Source of the DNA: an uncultured Odoribacter sp.
GTDB lineage: Bacteria; Bacteroidota; Bacteroidia; Bacteroidales; Marinifilaceae
Reading direction: 5' to 3'
NCBI GenBank assembly: GCA_910588375.1
Contig: CAJUQA010000016.1
Span: forward strand, 6,341 to 70,340
Length of the DNA stretch: 64,000 bases
Part shown: positions 13,986 to 22,740 of the stretch, piece by piece
Layout of the letters: every line of letters begins with the position of its first letter
Position numbering within the stretch: the first letter of the stretch is position 1
Program-made: the position numbers and the translations under genes
The notes under the pieces: model-generated
Told to the model about the DNA's origin: nothing
Seen by the model: the letters and a program-made list of their open reading frames with translations, nothing else
The model's database searches: none

Positions 13986-16343
13986 ATGAAATTATCGGTT
14001 GTCTTTGAATTTTTAGATCGGGCTACAACTCCGATGAAGCGAACAGAGCAGTCTTTTAGGAGTTTTGGCAGGTCTGTTAATTTGGTACAAAGTTGCCTTT
14101 GGAAGACTAATCAGGTTGCAGAGTTGTTGGGGCGTGCAGGTGATGTGATGGGACGATTGATGCAACCGGGGGTTGAGTTTGAGCAGTCAATGGCTAATCT
14201 TTCGAGTATTACGGGGATTGTCGGGAAGGATTTGGAGCGATTGGGAAGGATTGCCCGGACGACCGGTGTTTCTTCCGGATTGGGAGCCAGCGGTGCGGCG
14301 GATGCGTTTGCTCTGTTGGCATCGCAGATTGATGTTTCAAAAATCGGTATGGACGGGTTGATTGAGTTGCAAAGCAAAACAATTACGCTTGCTCAGGCTT
14401 CAGGGATGAGTATGACTGAGGCGGCCAATAGTATGGCAGGAACGATTAATCAGTTTGGTTTGCAAGCTAATCAGGCCGGAAGGATTATTAATGTTCTGGC
14501 CGCCGGTTCGAAGTATGGAGCCGCTGAAATCCCACAATTGTCCGAATCGTTTAAGGTTGTGGGAGCCGCTGCTAATGCTGCCGGATTGAGTGTGGAGAGT
14601 ACTGCGGGAGCTATTGAGGTGTTGAGTAAAAACAATCTGAAGGGAGCGGAAGCTGGTACGGCATTAAGAAATATCGTCCTGAAGATGCAGACGGCGATGG
14701 GGGTCGATTTTAGCAAAACGAGCCTTCAGGAGGCTTTGATTAAGTTGAAACCACATTTGAAGGATGCTACTTATATGTCGAAGTTGTTCGGTATGGAGAA
14801 TGTTGCTGCCGCGCAGTTTCTTGTTGCGAATACGGAGCTTTTGGAGGAGATGACAACACGGGTCACAAATACGAATGTGGCACAGGAACAAGCTGCTATC
14901 CGAACGAATACGTGGTCGCAACGGATTAAAGAACAAATGGCGTTGTTTAATGACTGGATGATTGGAGTGCAGCAGAATTTCGGGGGTGTCATGTATGCGT
15001 TTCAGGTTGTAGGGCAATCGTTAAATATGTTTTTGAGTTTAGCCCCTTTTGGCAAATTGTTGTCCGGTATAGGTAGTGCTGCCTGGAGTGCCAGTCTGGG
15101 GGTGATTAAGTTCGGGCGTACGATTAAGTTGCTTGCCTTAGCTAAGCATACGGGATCGACTTTTGCTTTTGCGCGTGCAATTGCCAGTTGTGGCATGATG
15201 GGCAGGGTTGCTGCTGCTGGAATCGGTTTGTGGTCTAAGGTTACGGCTGTTGCAAGTTTTATTCAAGGTGGATTTATGAAGGTGCTTCGTGGTATGAGGC
15301 TGGTGATGATGAGTAGTGTGTTGCCGGCTTTGTGGGGTGTTATTAGTGCAACGTGGGCCTGGACCGCTGCTCTTTTGGCCAATCCTATCGTTTTGGTTGT
15401 GATGGCGATTGTGGGGCTGATTGCTGCGGTTGTGTTGTGCTGGAAAAAGTTTGCGGGTTTCCGGGCTGTTATTTATACGATTTGGGATACGATAAAGGGA
15501 TTTGGTAAGGCTCTGGTGGATTTTTTAGTTACTCCGTTTAAGGTGGTTTGGCGGATTATTTCAGGGGTCGGTAAGGCTATTTATAAGTTGTTTACCGGAG
15601 ATTTTAAAGGTGCTGGCGAGGAGTTTTCAAATGCTTTTAAAGGCGGTTTTGATGAGGCTTCTGAAGGGTTGAAGAAGTCTGTCAATGGGGTTAGGAAGAC
15701 GGCTACGGGGATTTCCGGCAATTATAAGATGCATTTGACTGAGGAGCGTGCGAAGCAAGCAGAGAAGGAGAATAAGGAAAAGGAGAAACGTGAAGTTGCG
15801 AATGTTCCGGAGTTGAAGGTTGAAGGCGTTGAGGGCATGAAGGAGAAAGATGTCGTTTTGCAACCGGAGGTTTTTCCAAATGTTCAGGCACAATCAGCGG
15901 CAGGTCGGCATGAGGAAGAGCGGCGAACGACGATTTCGGAGAAGGAGGTTTATGAGGTCCCAGATGTCCGGATTGTTGCTCCTGCGAATCATGTCGCTAA
16001 TGAAGCATCACGCCCTAAAACGTTGTGGCAACAGGTAGAGAAGACTGAGGAACGAGGAGCCGATTCGGAAAAGACGGAAGTAAAGTTGACGGCTCCGACT
16101 GTCAATTTTTCGGGTCTGGCTGAGGTGAAGAATTATGCAGGTGGAGGAAGCAATGGTGATGGAAATCGAGAGGTGCAGAAGGTGGAGATTAATTTTCAAC
16201 CGAATGTAAATGTATCGGCCGAGTTGACGCAAAAAACGAAGGATGATTTTCTGAGTGTGTTGCGAAGTTTCGGCGATGAGATTACTAAGATGGTTGAGGA
16301 GGTACAACGTAGAAACGGAAGGGGGGCTTATGCAGTTTCTTAG
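13986..16343 (+). CDS. tail tape measure protein
   Basis: A 785-residue tape measure whose length sets tail length. Residues about 60-330 are the TP901-type core (FEQSMANLSSITGIVGKDLE, then ASGMSMTEAANSMAGTINQF). A hydrophobic stretch around residues 440-490 (ANPIVLVVMAIVGLIAAVVL) is the region thought to enter the host membrane. The C-terminal third is charged and repetitive, ending in VEINFQPNVNVSAEL and a coiled coil. The following U gene overlaps its last 14 bases. Confidence 0.9.
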   Translation: MKLSVVFEFLDRATTPMKRTEQSFRSFGRSVNLVQSCLWKTNQVAELLGRAGDVMGRLMQPGVEFEQSMANLSSITGIVGKDLERLGRIARTTGVSSGLGASGAADAFALLASQIDVSKIGMDGLIELQSKTITLAQASGMSMTEAANSMAGTINQFGLQANQAGRIINVLAAGSKYGAAEIPQLSESFKVVGAAANAAGLSVESTAGAIEVLSKNNLKGAEAGTALRNIVLKMQTAMGVDFSKTSLQEALIKLKPHLKDATYMSKLFGMENVAAAQFLVANTELLEEMTTRVTNTNVAQEQAAIRTNTWSQRIKEQMALFNDWMIGVQQNFGGVMYAFQVVGQSLNMFLSLAPFGKLLSGIGSAAWSASLGVIKFGRTIKLLALAKHTGSTFAFARAIASCGMMGRVAAAGIGLWSKVTAVASFIQGGFMKVLRGMRLVMMSSVLPALWGVISATWAWTAALLANPIVLVVMAIVGLIAAVVLCWKKFAGFRAVIYTIWDTIKGFGKALVDFLVTPFKVVWRIISGVGKAIYKLFTGDFKGAGEEFSNAFKGGFDEASEGLKKSVNGVRKTATGISGNYKMHLTEERAKQAEKENKEKEKREVANVPELKVEGVEGMKEKDVVLQPEVFPNVQAQSAAGRHEEERRTTISEKEVYEVPDVRIVAPANHVANEASRPKTLWQQVEKTEERGADSEKTEVKLTAPTVNFSGLAEVKNYAGGGSNGDGNREVQKVEINFQPNVNVSAELTQKTKDDFLSVLRSFGDEITKMVEEVQRRNGRGAYAVS

Positions 16344-16785
16344 ATTCGGGAATCTTGTTTTGACGGCGAACGGTGGTGTTCGTGATTTTGAGGAGAGTTC
16401 TGGTTATAATTATGCGGAGCAGTCTATTGCAACGGGTAAGCCTATTCTTCAGGGGATGGGTGAAACGCTGGCAGATGTGAGGTTGAGTGTGATGCTCCGA
16501 AAGGCTCTGGGACATGATGTAATGGGATGTATCAGTCAATTGCAGGAGCTTCGGGCCAGTGGAAATCCGGAAAGGCTTGTTTTAGCTTCCGGAGTTTATC
16601 AGGGGGATTTTGTGATTGTCGGGATTGTAACGAGTATTGTGGCTACGACAGCTAATGGGGATGTCCTTTCGGCTGACCTTACGTTGAATTTTCGAGAGTA
16701 TGCCGACCGGATTGTGATAAGTCAGCGTAATGTGGAGGCTCGTCCTTCGGGAGTAAAGTCGAACCGAAAAGTAATGGAAAAATGA
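16330..16785 (+). CDS. tail protein U (P2 gpU-like)
   Basis: A 151-residue protein; ATG 16330 (MQFLRFGNLVL) is chosen because it follows GGAAGGGGGG and matches the short N-terminus of gpU proteins, although the frame is open earlier. Features are YAEQSIATGKPILQGMGE and SGVYQGDFVIVGI, which precede a final strand NFREYAD. gpU caps and completes the tail. It overlaps the X gene by ATGA. Confidence 0.8.
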   Translation: MQFLRFGNLVLTANGGVRDFEESSGYNYAEQSIATGKPILQGMGETLADVRLSVMLRKALGHDVMGCISQLQELRASGNPERLVLASGVYQGDFVIVGIVTSIVATTANGDVLSADLTLNFREYADRIVISQRNVEARPSGVKSNRKVMEK

Positions 16786-16997
16786 AGGTGACAGTGACGA
16801 AATATGGCGACCGTTGGGATTTGTTGGCTTATGACCTTTTGGGGGATGCGGCATTGGTGACGGAGCTTATGGCTGCAAATCCAGAGTTGGTGAGTATTTA
16901 TGATGGTTTTTTGCCGGAGGGTGTGGAAGTTGTCATTCCTACTGTGTATGCCGAGAGTGAACAAATTACTAAAGTGAAAGCACCGTGGAAGGATTGA
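16782..16997 (+). CDS. tail protein X (P2 gpX-like, LysM-type)
   Basis: A 71-residue gpX protein: the GDRWDLLAYDLLGD start, ANPEL in the middle and LPEGVEVVIP at the end form the LysM-like fold of phage tail X proteins. It is the small partner between gpU and gpD in P2-type tails. Start and stop overlap both neighbours. Confidence 0.85.
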   Translation: MKVTVTKYGDRWDLLAYDLLGDAALVTELMAANPELVSIYDGFLPEGVEVVIPTVYAESEQITKVKAPWKD

Positions 16998-17965
16998 AGC
17001 CTAAGATTGTGATTACGTATCAGGATAAGAATGTGACGTCTGATTTTGCACCTATCCTGAAGTCTGTTTCTTTTCGGGATTATCTGGAAGGTCGAGCTGC
17101 GGAGGTGGATTTGCAGTTTAGTAATGAGAAGGGGTTTTTCCTGGGAGATTGGTATCCGGAGATTGATGACCGAATTACGTTGAAGATTGGTTATGAACGT
17201 GCGGATTTGATTGATTGCGGGAGTTTTTGGGTGGATGAGGTGAAGTTGACCGGCAGTGGCTCCGGCGATGAGGTTAGCGTGAGAGGATTGAGTTTGAAAA
17301 GTTCTTTGGTGTATGCTCCTGTCAAGAAACAGGTTGTTGTCCGAAAGACTTTTAAGGAGATTGCGGATGAAATTATGGCTGAAACTGGTTTGAAGGCCGT
17401 GGGTGATTTAGACGGAAGTTGGTCGGGTATGCAGAATGAGAGTGATATTGCGCTTCTTTTCCGTATTGCCAAGGAGACTGGACGGATTTTTAAGGTGGAA
17501 GGTGATGAGTTGGTTTTTTACCGGAGGGAGAATATTACTAAAATGGTGCAGGTGCGTCCGGATTATCTTTTGGAGATTCCCCGCAGAAATGTGTTGAGTT
17601 ATGATATAAGCGATAAGGCGGCCGGAAGAATCGGGAGGTGTGTTTGTAAGTGGTGGGATTATGTGACGAAGAAGAGTATTTCCGGAATGTATGATGCCGG
17701 AATAAAGGGTGGCGGAAGTGCTGTGATTTGGGAGGAGGTGAAGGATGAGGCGGAGGCGCAAAAGAAGGCAGAGGATTACGTAACGGAGCGCAATAAGAAA
17801 GGGGAAGAGTTTACGATGCAGTTGATGGGGGATGTTCGTTTGCGAGCTGGTGTATGTGTAAAGCCGAAAGGGTTTGGGCGGTTTGATAAGGTTTATTATG
17901 TGGCTGAAGCAACGCATTGTGTTTCTTCAGCAGGTTATACAACTTCTATAATGTTACGAAAATGA
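16985..17965 (+). CDS. baseplate hub protein D (P2 gpD/gp27-like)
   Basis: A 326-residue hub protein. GTG 16985 overlaps the X stop by 13 bases and is the most upstream sensible start. The family features are VSFRDYLEGRAAEVDLQF, DRITLKIGYERADLIDCG, the TFKEIADEIMAETGL helix and a GGGSAV-containing C-terminal barrel. It forms the trimeric hub on which the spike sits. The spike gene starts within its stop (ATGA). Confidence 0.85.
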   Translation: MEGLKPKIVITYQDKNVTSDFAPILKSVSFRDYLEGRAAEVDLQFSNEKGFFLGDWYPEIDDRITLKIGYERADLIDCGSFWVDEVKLTGSGSGDEVSVRGLSLKSSLVYAPVKKQVVVRKTFKEIADEIMAETGLKAVGDLDGSWSGMQNESDIALLFRIAKETGRIFKVEGDELVFYRRENITKMVQVRPDYLLEIPRRNVLSYDISDKAAGRIGRCVCKWWDYVTKKSISGMYDAGIKGGGSAVIWEEVKDEAEAQKKAEDYVTERNKKGEEFTMQLMGDVRLRAGVCVKPKGFGRFDKVYYVAEATHCVSSAGYTTSIMLRK

Positions 17966-18471
17966 TTGAGATTGGGGTTGTGAAAGGGAGATTGGAGGAC
18001 GGCCGGGTTGCAGTTGAGTTTTCGCATATACAAACGGCTGCGGAGTGTGTGGTGCTTCAGCCGACAACCGGGAAGAATACGGTTTTTGTTCTTCCGTCTG
18101 TGGGTACACAGGTGGTTTGTTGGTTGGAGGCGGGAAAGAATATTGTATTAGGAGCGGTGTTTTCGGAAAGGGAGCCGATTCCAGAGGGTGTTAAGGCAGA
18201 TGGAGAGTATCGGCAGTTTGGTTCGTCGGTGTTGGAGTTAAAGGAAGGAATGGCTGGGATGAAGCAAGGGAAAGCAGCAATGGAATTGGTTGACGGGAAG
18301 GCTATTTTAGGGAATGAGGAAACGAATTTGAGGGTTATTTTAAAGGAGTTTGCAACAGCGTTGAAAGGGTTGACGGTTTCAACGGCAATGGGACCTTCCG
18401 GAACTCCCCTACCCCCGACGATTGAAGCTGTGACGAATGTTGAAGAATTGATTGGCAAATTATTTAGTTGA
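17962..18471 (+). CDS. baseplate spike protein V (P2 gpV-like)
   Basis: A 169-residue membrane-piercing spike. Residues 1-70 are the OB-fold (IGVVKGRLEDGRVAVEF, VLPSVGTQVVCWLEAG), followed by short beta-repeat sequence (SSVLELKEGMAGMKQG) as in trimeric needle prisms and a helical end. ATG 17962 overlaps the D stop; an in-frame ATG 45 bases earlier lies within D and is disfavoured. Confidence 0.82.
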   Translation: MIEIGVVKGRLEDGRVAVEFSHIQTAAECVVLQPTTGKNTVFVLPSVGTQVVCWLEAGKNIVLGAVFSEREPIPEGVKADGEYRQFGSSVLELKEGMAGMKQGKAAMELVDGKAILGNEETNLRVILKEFATALKGLTVSTAMGPSGTPLPPTIEAVTNVEELIGKLFS

Positions 18472-18473
18472 TT

Positions 18474-18707
18474 ATGGCGTTGGTGAAGTCTACATTGAAA
18501 GGAGCTATTCTTGCTCTTTTGACCGAAATGCGGGAGAGAACGGAAGTGTGTGATGATGAGTTTGCGGAGAGGTTTGCAAGTGCAATAGATGATTATATTA
18601 AATCGGCAACGGTTACTGTTGCGGCGGGAATAACCGTAGCGACTTCCGGAAGTCCTACTTCTCAAACGGGAGTGACTACTGCTACGGGTACAGGAAAAAT
18701 CAGTTAA
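18474..18707 (+). CDS. conserved small phage baseplate-region protein, 77 aa
   Basis: The protein begins ALVKSTLKGAILALLTEM and has a helical half followed by an alanine/threonine/glycine-rich half (SATVTVAAGITVATSG, then TTATGTGKIS). It lies between spike V and baseplate J, where Mu-like phages often have a small spike-associated protein. No enzymatic motif or signal peptide is seen. ATG 18474 is chosen over an in-frame TTG at 18468 that lies in the V stop. Confidence 0.6.
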   Translation: MALVKSTLKGAILALLTEMRERTEVCDDEFAERFASAIDDYIKSATVTVAAGITVATSGSPTSQTGVTTATGTGKIS

Positions 18708-18719
18708 TTTATATTTGGT

Positions 18720-19550
18720 ATGGCAGATATACAGTTTGTAAAGAATGATCCTGAACAGATTTTGGCGGATACGATTTCGGAGTATCAACGTTTGTCAGGA
18801 GGAAAATTGAATCCGGCGGATGCTGAAATGATTTTGCTTAATTGTATGGCTTATCGAGAGGTGGTTTTGCGCGGTAGTATGGAGGAGGTTATGAGGCAGA
18901 ATTTTGTTCAATATGCAACGGGGAAGTATTTGGAAAATTGGGGGATGTTGTGGGGAATTGAGCGGGAAAGCGGAGAAACGGATGATGAGTACCGGGTGCG
19001 GATTTTGGCGGTTGCAAAAGGAACAATCGGCACGAAAGCGGCTTATTTTGCCCGGATTATGGCTGTTGCTGGCGTATGTGATATTTTGATTGTGCAGAAG
19101 GTGGATGACAATGCTTTGCCTCCAGGCATGATTAAGTTGATTCCGCTTCAGCGGCGTGTTTCTGATAGTATGGTGGAGTATGGTACTGTTCATGATGAAG
19201 ATTTGGAACGACGAATTATGGAGAGTATAATGATGCCAGATTTTGGGATTGTCGGTCCGGTGTTTGTGTTTGAGAATGCGGTTCCGGTAGCCGTAAATGG
19301 GGTTATTGATGTAAGAGGTGTTTTGGGGGTTAGCGCGGAGCTACTTAGGAGGAATGTTGTTTTGAAGGTGGAGGAGTATTTTGGGGAGTTGTCTCAAAGG
19401 TTTGACGGTAGTTTTGGGGAGTTTGACCTGGAACGAAAGGTGCTGGAGGCTGAAGGCGTGTTGAAGGTGACGCGAATTAGTTTTCCAAATGTTCCTACGC
19501 TTGGAACGGGAGAGTTTTATGTGAAAGGTGAAATTTCAATAGGTTTATGA
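18720..19550 (+). CDS. baseplate J family protein (P2 gpJ/Mu gp47-like)
   Basis: A 276-residue baseplate wedge protein. Diagnostic parts are ATGKYLENWGMLWGIERESGETDDEYRVRIL in the first third, KGTIGTKAAYFARIMAVAGV, and a C-terminal LGTGEFYVKG. gpJ proteins link wedges into the baseplate rim. It follows the small protein after 12 bases and overlaps the I gene by ATGA. Confidence 0.88.
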   Translation: MADIQFVKNDPEQILADTISEYQRLSGGKLNPADAEMILLNCMAYREVVLRGSMEEVMRQNFVQYATGKYLENWGMLWGIERESGETDDEYRVRILAVAKGTIGTKAAYFARIMAVAGVCDILIVQKVDDNALPPGMIKLIPLQRRVSDSMVEYGTVHDEDLERRIMESIMMPDFGIVGPVFVFENAVPVAVNGVIDVRGVLGVSAELLRRNVVLKVEEYFGELSQRFDGSFGEFDLERKVLEAEGVLKVTRISFPNVPTLGTGEFYVKGEISIGL

Positions 19551-20107
19551 GTATGACACTTGTTCCTGAGAGTATTCGGGCAACGAATACAACGGCTTTA
19601 GATTTGACTTTCTGGCAAAGGGTTATCAATTTGAATCCAGGCCAGCTTCGGATTGATATTGAGAATGAACGTGATTTGGTAAAGCTTGGGTTGTTGTTGG
19701 AGCAGTTCGGTGTTCCGTTGGAGTTTTTACCGACGGATCTTGAAAAGTTCGCTTTTCGGGAGTTGCTTCAGCAAGTTTTGAAGATTTACCGATTTTCCGG
19801 AACTACTGTTTCGGTTTCTTTGCTTGCAAAGGCTTTGCAGGTAGAAGAAGCAAATGTTGAAAGGAATTATTCTGTTTGTTATGATGGGCAGATTCGATAT
19901 GACGGACTACATCGGCATGATGACGGACAGGAATATATGTCTTTTTGTGTTGATGTGCATATTTCAGGTGTTTTGGATGAGCGAAAAGCGGAGTTTGAAG
20001 GTTTGTTTAGAAGATTATTCCAAGTTTTTGAGCCGGTGGGAGTTTTTTTGCGTGATGTGAATTTTGAGGGTGTTTTTGATAGTACATTTTATTCAACTTT
20101 TAATTGA
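19547..20107 (+). CDS. baseplate/tail protein I (P2 gpI-like)
   Basis: A 186-residue protein with the gpI-like order: SIRATNTTALDLTFWQRV, then LLLEQFGVPLEFLPTDLEKF, FRELLQQVLKIYRFSGT and a carbohydrate-module-like end in DSTFYSTFN. In P2-type tails gpI attaches the fibre to the baseplate. It begins inside the J stop and is followed 6 bases later by the fibre gene. Confidence 0.78.
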   Translation: MSMTLVPESIRATNTTALDLTFWQRVINLNPGQLRIDIENERDLVKLGLLLEQFGVPLEFLPTDLEKFAFRELLQQVLKIYRFSGTTVSVSLLAKALQVEEANVERNYSVCYDGQIRYDGLHRHDDGQEYMSFCVDVHISGVLDERKAEFEGLFRRLFQVFEPVGVFLRDVNFEGVFDSTFYSTFN

Positions 20108-20113
20108 TTTATT

Positions 20114-21343
20114 ATGAGCAGATTGATTGATAATATTAAGCGTTTGGCCGGAATGGTGAAGAATGAAACGAAGTCGGGCGGTAATACTGCGGTCAGGATT
20201 GGCGGATTGTTTGAGGAGATTGCGGCGGAATTGGAAGCGAAGTATGATAAAGCGGAATGTGATGAGTTTTTGTTGAAGTTGAATCGGGATAAGTTGGATA
20301 AAACAGGAGATGGTAAGGATGTTGTTGTTTCTTTCGTAGGTGCGGAAGAGAGGGAAAATGTGAGGGCTGGTGATACGTTGGCGATGTTGTGGGGAAAAGT
20401 TTGGAAATGGTTTGATGGATTGGCTGCGGTGGCGTTTTCAGGGAAAGCGCAGGATTTGATAGACGATGCGGATCACCGGCTGGTGGCGGATGTGGAAAAG
20501 AACCGGTGGAACGACACGTTTACGCAACAGGAGACGGACGAAAAGGATGCGCAAGTGTTGAAAACGGCGCAGGAGTATGCCGACAACCGGGTGACGGATT
20601 TGGGTAGTGACGTTTATCGAAAATCGGAGGTCTATACCAAGCAGGAAGCGGATATCCGGCATGAGGGGGATTTGTCGGAAGCGAAGAAGTATGCCACGGA
20701 TAGGATTTCAGAACTGGTAAACGGAAGCCCGGCGGCTCTCGATACGCTCTATGAGATTGCGAATGCGTTGAACAACGATCCGAATTTTGCGACCACGATT
20801 ATGGCGCTGATAAACGGAAAGGCTGACACGGGACATAAGCACACGAAAAGCCAAATAACGGATTTTCCGACGTCGATGCCGGCTTCGGATGTGTATGCTT
20901 GGGCAAAGGCGTCGTCGAAGCCTACCTATACCTGTTCGGAGGTCGGGGCTGCTCCAGCAAATCACACTCATGATTACGCAGCTAAGACGCATTCACATAA
21001 TGCTGACCAAATTACGGACACTACAACAAAGGTCATGATGACCAAGGAGGAGCGTTCGAAACTGGCAGGTCTTGAAAGTATCGTTGCCTCGAAAGCAGCT
21101 AATGGTTATATTAAGGTGGGAGGCATTATTATACAGTGGGGGAAAGGTGGCTCAAATACAACAGATTTGGTGACTATAAATTTTCCAACCGCTTTCCCTT
21201 CAACTTGCTGTTCGGTTGTTGTATCTGGCATCCGGAATAAAAATGGAAGTAATGGACATAATTACGTATATAATGTTACAAGAACGAATTTTCAAGCAAC
21301 GTTTGACAATGGTCCGGGATATTTTATAGCAATAGGGTACTAA
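20114..21343 (+). CDS. tail fibre with invertible C-terminal tip
   Basis: A 409-residue fibre. The N-terminal ~80 residues (VKNETKSGGNTAVRIGGLFE) are the baseplate-binding part. The middle is helical/coiled with YTKQEADIRH-type repeats, then DTGHKHTKSQITDFP and ANHTHDYAAKTHSHNADQI, the histidine motifs common in metal-binding fibre shafts. The last 93 residues form a receptor-binding tip ending YFIAIGY. The codon for residue 317 onwards lies in a 28-bp repeat that occurs inverted at 21606-21633; inversion would replace this tip, in frame, with the one encoded on the minus strand. The middle of the gene is visibly more GC-rich than the tip. Confidence 0.9.
   Translation: MSRLIDNIKRLAGMVKNETKSGGNTAVRIGGLFEEIAAELEAKYDKAECDEFLLKLNRDKLDKTGDGKDVVVSFVGAEERENVRAGDTLAMLWGKVWKWFDGLAAVAFSGKAQDLIDDADHRLVADVEKNRWNDTFTQQETDEKDAQVLKTAQEYADNRVTDLGSDVYRKSEVYTKQEADIRHEGDLSEAKKYATDRISELVNGSPAALDTLYEIANALNNDPNFATTIMALINGKADTGHKHTKSQITDFPTSMPASDVYAWAKASSKPTYTCSEVGAAPANHTHDYAAKTHSHNADQITDTTTKVMMTKEERSKLAGLESIVASKAANGYIKVGGIIIQWGKGGSNTTDLVTINFPTAFPSTCCSVVVSGIRNKNGSNGHNYVYNVTRTNFQATFDNGPGYFIAIGY
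21063..21090 (+). repeat. inverted repeat, left arm of fibre switch
   Basis: A 28-bp sequence beginning TGGCAGGTC and ending TTGCCTC, identical in reverse complement to 21606-21633. After one mismatch the identity continues for 11 more bases into the segment, and the flanking bases outside are also partly alike. It encodes AGLESIVAS in the fibre frame, so recombination keeps the reading frame. Confidence 0.92.
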
Positions 21344-21634
21344 TTAATACGACCCTATCGCTATCCACCTACAATTAAATGCCGTTTTTTCCGTATTGTT
21401 GATTTGGAACGAACTTGTTCCAACATTACATACAGCAAGGGACTTATTTTGTCCTGTATCGGAGTCCTCAGGAACCATAACAACACTATATATGGCAGAG
21501 AAAGAGGTCGCATAGTTAATTGTCGTATTTGTTTTTGAGGTAGCATAACCAGTTCCCCACTGAATCATAATACCCCCAATCTTTATGTAACCCTTAGCTG
21601 CTTTGGAGGCAACGATACTTTCAAGACCTGCCAA
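21344..21634 (-). CDS. silent alternative tail-fibre tip cassette
   Basis: A minus-strand frame without its own start, encoding AGLESIVASKAAKGYIKIGG and then a divergent domain ending RWIAIGSY. It is homologous to the expressed tip at its first 37 residues and last residues but differs in between. Its stop directly abuts the stop of the expressed fibre (TAA then TTA). It would be expressed only after inversion of 21063-21633. This is analogous in logic to the S/S' fibre switch of phage Mu. Confidence 0.88.
   Translation of the reverse strand: MAGLESIVASKAAKGYIKIGGIMIQWGTGYATSKTNTTINYATSFSAIYSVVMVPEDSDTGQNKSLAVCNVGTSSFQINNTEKTAFNCRWIAIGSY
21606..21633 (-). repeat. inverted repeat, right arm of fibre switch
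   Basis: The reverse complement of 21063-21090, perfect over 28 bp. It lies 55 bases before the recombinase start. On the minus strand it encodes the same AGLESIVAS peptide at the head of the silent tip. Confidence 0.92.
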
Positions 21635-21653
21635 TTTGGAAAGATGCTTCCTT

Positions 21654-21661
21654 TAAATTTG
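21654..21661 (+). promoter_or_regulatory. candidate promoter -7 element for the recombinase
   Basis: TAAATTTG matches the Bacteroidota -7 consensus TAnnTTTG and lies 26 bases before the recombinase ATG, outside the invertible segment. A TTTG occurs 15 bases upstream, shorter than the usual spacing, so the -33 assignment is weak. Confidence 0.4.
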
Positions 21662-21687
21662 TTCCATAAAAAACTTAAACAAATAAT

Positions 21688-22590
21688 ATGGAACAAACTA
21701 TTTTAATGCGGGAGTTTATTAGGGAATACTTGGCTGTTAGTAAAAAGTCAGAATGTTATAAAAAGAGTTTAAAAAATGCAGGAAATCATTTAGAGCGATT
21801 TTCAAAGATTACAGGTTTATCAGTATCTACTGATTTGGATGAGCAGGTAATGGAAGATTTTACTTATTATCTTCAAGACTTGAATTTGATGCCAACAACG
21901 ATAAAAAACAATATTAATAGGATAAAATATCTCCTGCAAAAAGCTCGAAAAACAGGTTACAAAACCAATGCTACCATAGATGATTATAACGTGCCGGATG
22001 AGGAGGCAGTTTCTGTATTTCTAAGCATGCGTGAAGTCATAAAAATACATCGATATTCCGGTCTTACAATGCGCGAGCAAGAAATGAAAGACTATTTCGT
22101 TATCGGGTGTTTGACTGCTCTTCGGTTCTCCGATTATTCCCGTTTACAGGCGAAAAATTTTATAAGGAATAAAATTGTCATCAAAACAAAAAAGACAAAT
22201 ACGCCTGTACAAATACCAATGCATCCAGTTGTTCGTGAAATTATTGCAAAATATGACAAGCATTTGCCTTCTCCTCCCTCCTTGCAACATTTTAACAGGG
22301 AAATAAAAATAATATGTAAGAAAGCAAAGATTTGCGGAAAAGTATTGTGTGAACGAACAAAAGGACGTAATCGCATATCCCAATTAGTGCCGAAATATAA
22401 ACTAATATCTTCACATACCGCCAGACGCTCAGCGGCAACAAATATGTATTTAGCTGGAATACTACCTTTTCGAATTATGCTGATAACAGGACATAAAACA
22501 GAAAAATCATTTTTTAGGTATATTAGAATCAGTCGAGATGAGAATGTGAAAATATTGGCCAGGCATAAGTTTTTTGCAGGAAAGAAATAA
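21688..22590 (+). CDS. tyrosine recombinase, probable tail-fibre invertase
   Basis: A 300-residue tyrosine recombinase. Residues 5-95 form the SAM-like core-binding domain. The catalytic set is complete: R146 (LTALRFSDY), a lysine in the KTKKTN hairpin (about 168), H243 and R246 (SSHTARRSA), H269 (ITGHKTEKS) and nucleophile Y278 (FFRY). Its position 55 bases from one arm of the inverted repeats, and the lack of any need for an integrase in a transposing phage, make inversion of the fibre tip the likely job; Mu uses the unrelated serine recombinase Gin. The gene is more AT-rich than the tail genes. A terminator-like hairpin follows. Confidence 0.88.
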   Translation: MEQTILMREFIREYLAVSKKSECYKKSLKNAGNHLERFSKITGLSVSTDLDEQVMEDFTYYLQDLNLMPTTIKNNINRIKYLLQKARKTGYKTNATIDDYNVPDEEAVSVFLSMREVIKIHRYSGLTMREQEMKDYFVIGCLTALRFSDYSRLQAKNFIRNKIVIKTKKTNTPVQIPMHPVVREIIAKYDKHLPSPPSLQHFNREIKIICKKAKICGKVLCERTKGRNRISQLVPKYKLISSHTARRSAATNMYLAGILPFRIMLITGHKTEKSFFRYIRISRDENVKILARHKFFAGKK

Positions 22591-22633
22591 ACGGTATTCA
22601 AAAGAGATTTAATATAAATTAAATGGATTTTAA

Positions 22634-22665
22634 ATCCCTCTTTGAATATAGTTTTAAAGAGGGAT
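22634..22665 (+). terminator. terminator-like hairpin after the recombinase
   Basis: ATCCCTCTTT (22634-22643) pairs with AAAGAGGGAT (22656-22665) around a 12-base loop. It lies 43 bases after the recombinase stop. There is no long T run behind it, so termination strength is uncertain. Confidence 0.55.
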
Positions 22666-22740
22666 ATTCTCATTATTACGTGTAAAAATCTCAGTGAAAA
22701 ATTCTCATTTTGTAGTTGAAATTCTCATTTTTGATGCGAA
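22666..22740 (+). repeat. ATTCTCATT repeats, possible transposase-binding sites at the phage right end
   Basis: Units starting ATTCTCATT occur at 22666, 22701 and 22721; the last two are 20-bp direct repeats (ATTCTCATTTT...TGAA and ATTCTCATTTTT...GCGAA). The last unit contains TCA, six bases, then ATGCGAAA, the same layout as the MuA binding-site consensus. A related unit (ATTTTCACTTTTTTAATTGAA) is at 23313-23333. End-proximal arrays of about 22-bp sites are expected for Mu-like transposases. The identification is by eye. Confidence 0.4.

Noticed and set aside
16255..16329. Longer gpU starting within the tape measure gene
   Set aside because: The extra 25 residues are arginine-rich out-of-frame tape-measure sequence; ATG 16330 has a good purine-rich leader and a gpU-like N-terminus.
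21688..22590. Tyrosine recombinase as the prophage integrase
   Set aside because: The head and early genes are of a transposing Mu-like phage, and the gene abuts an inverted-repeat pair in the fibre gene; no direct-repeat attachment sites were seen beside it.
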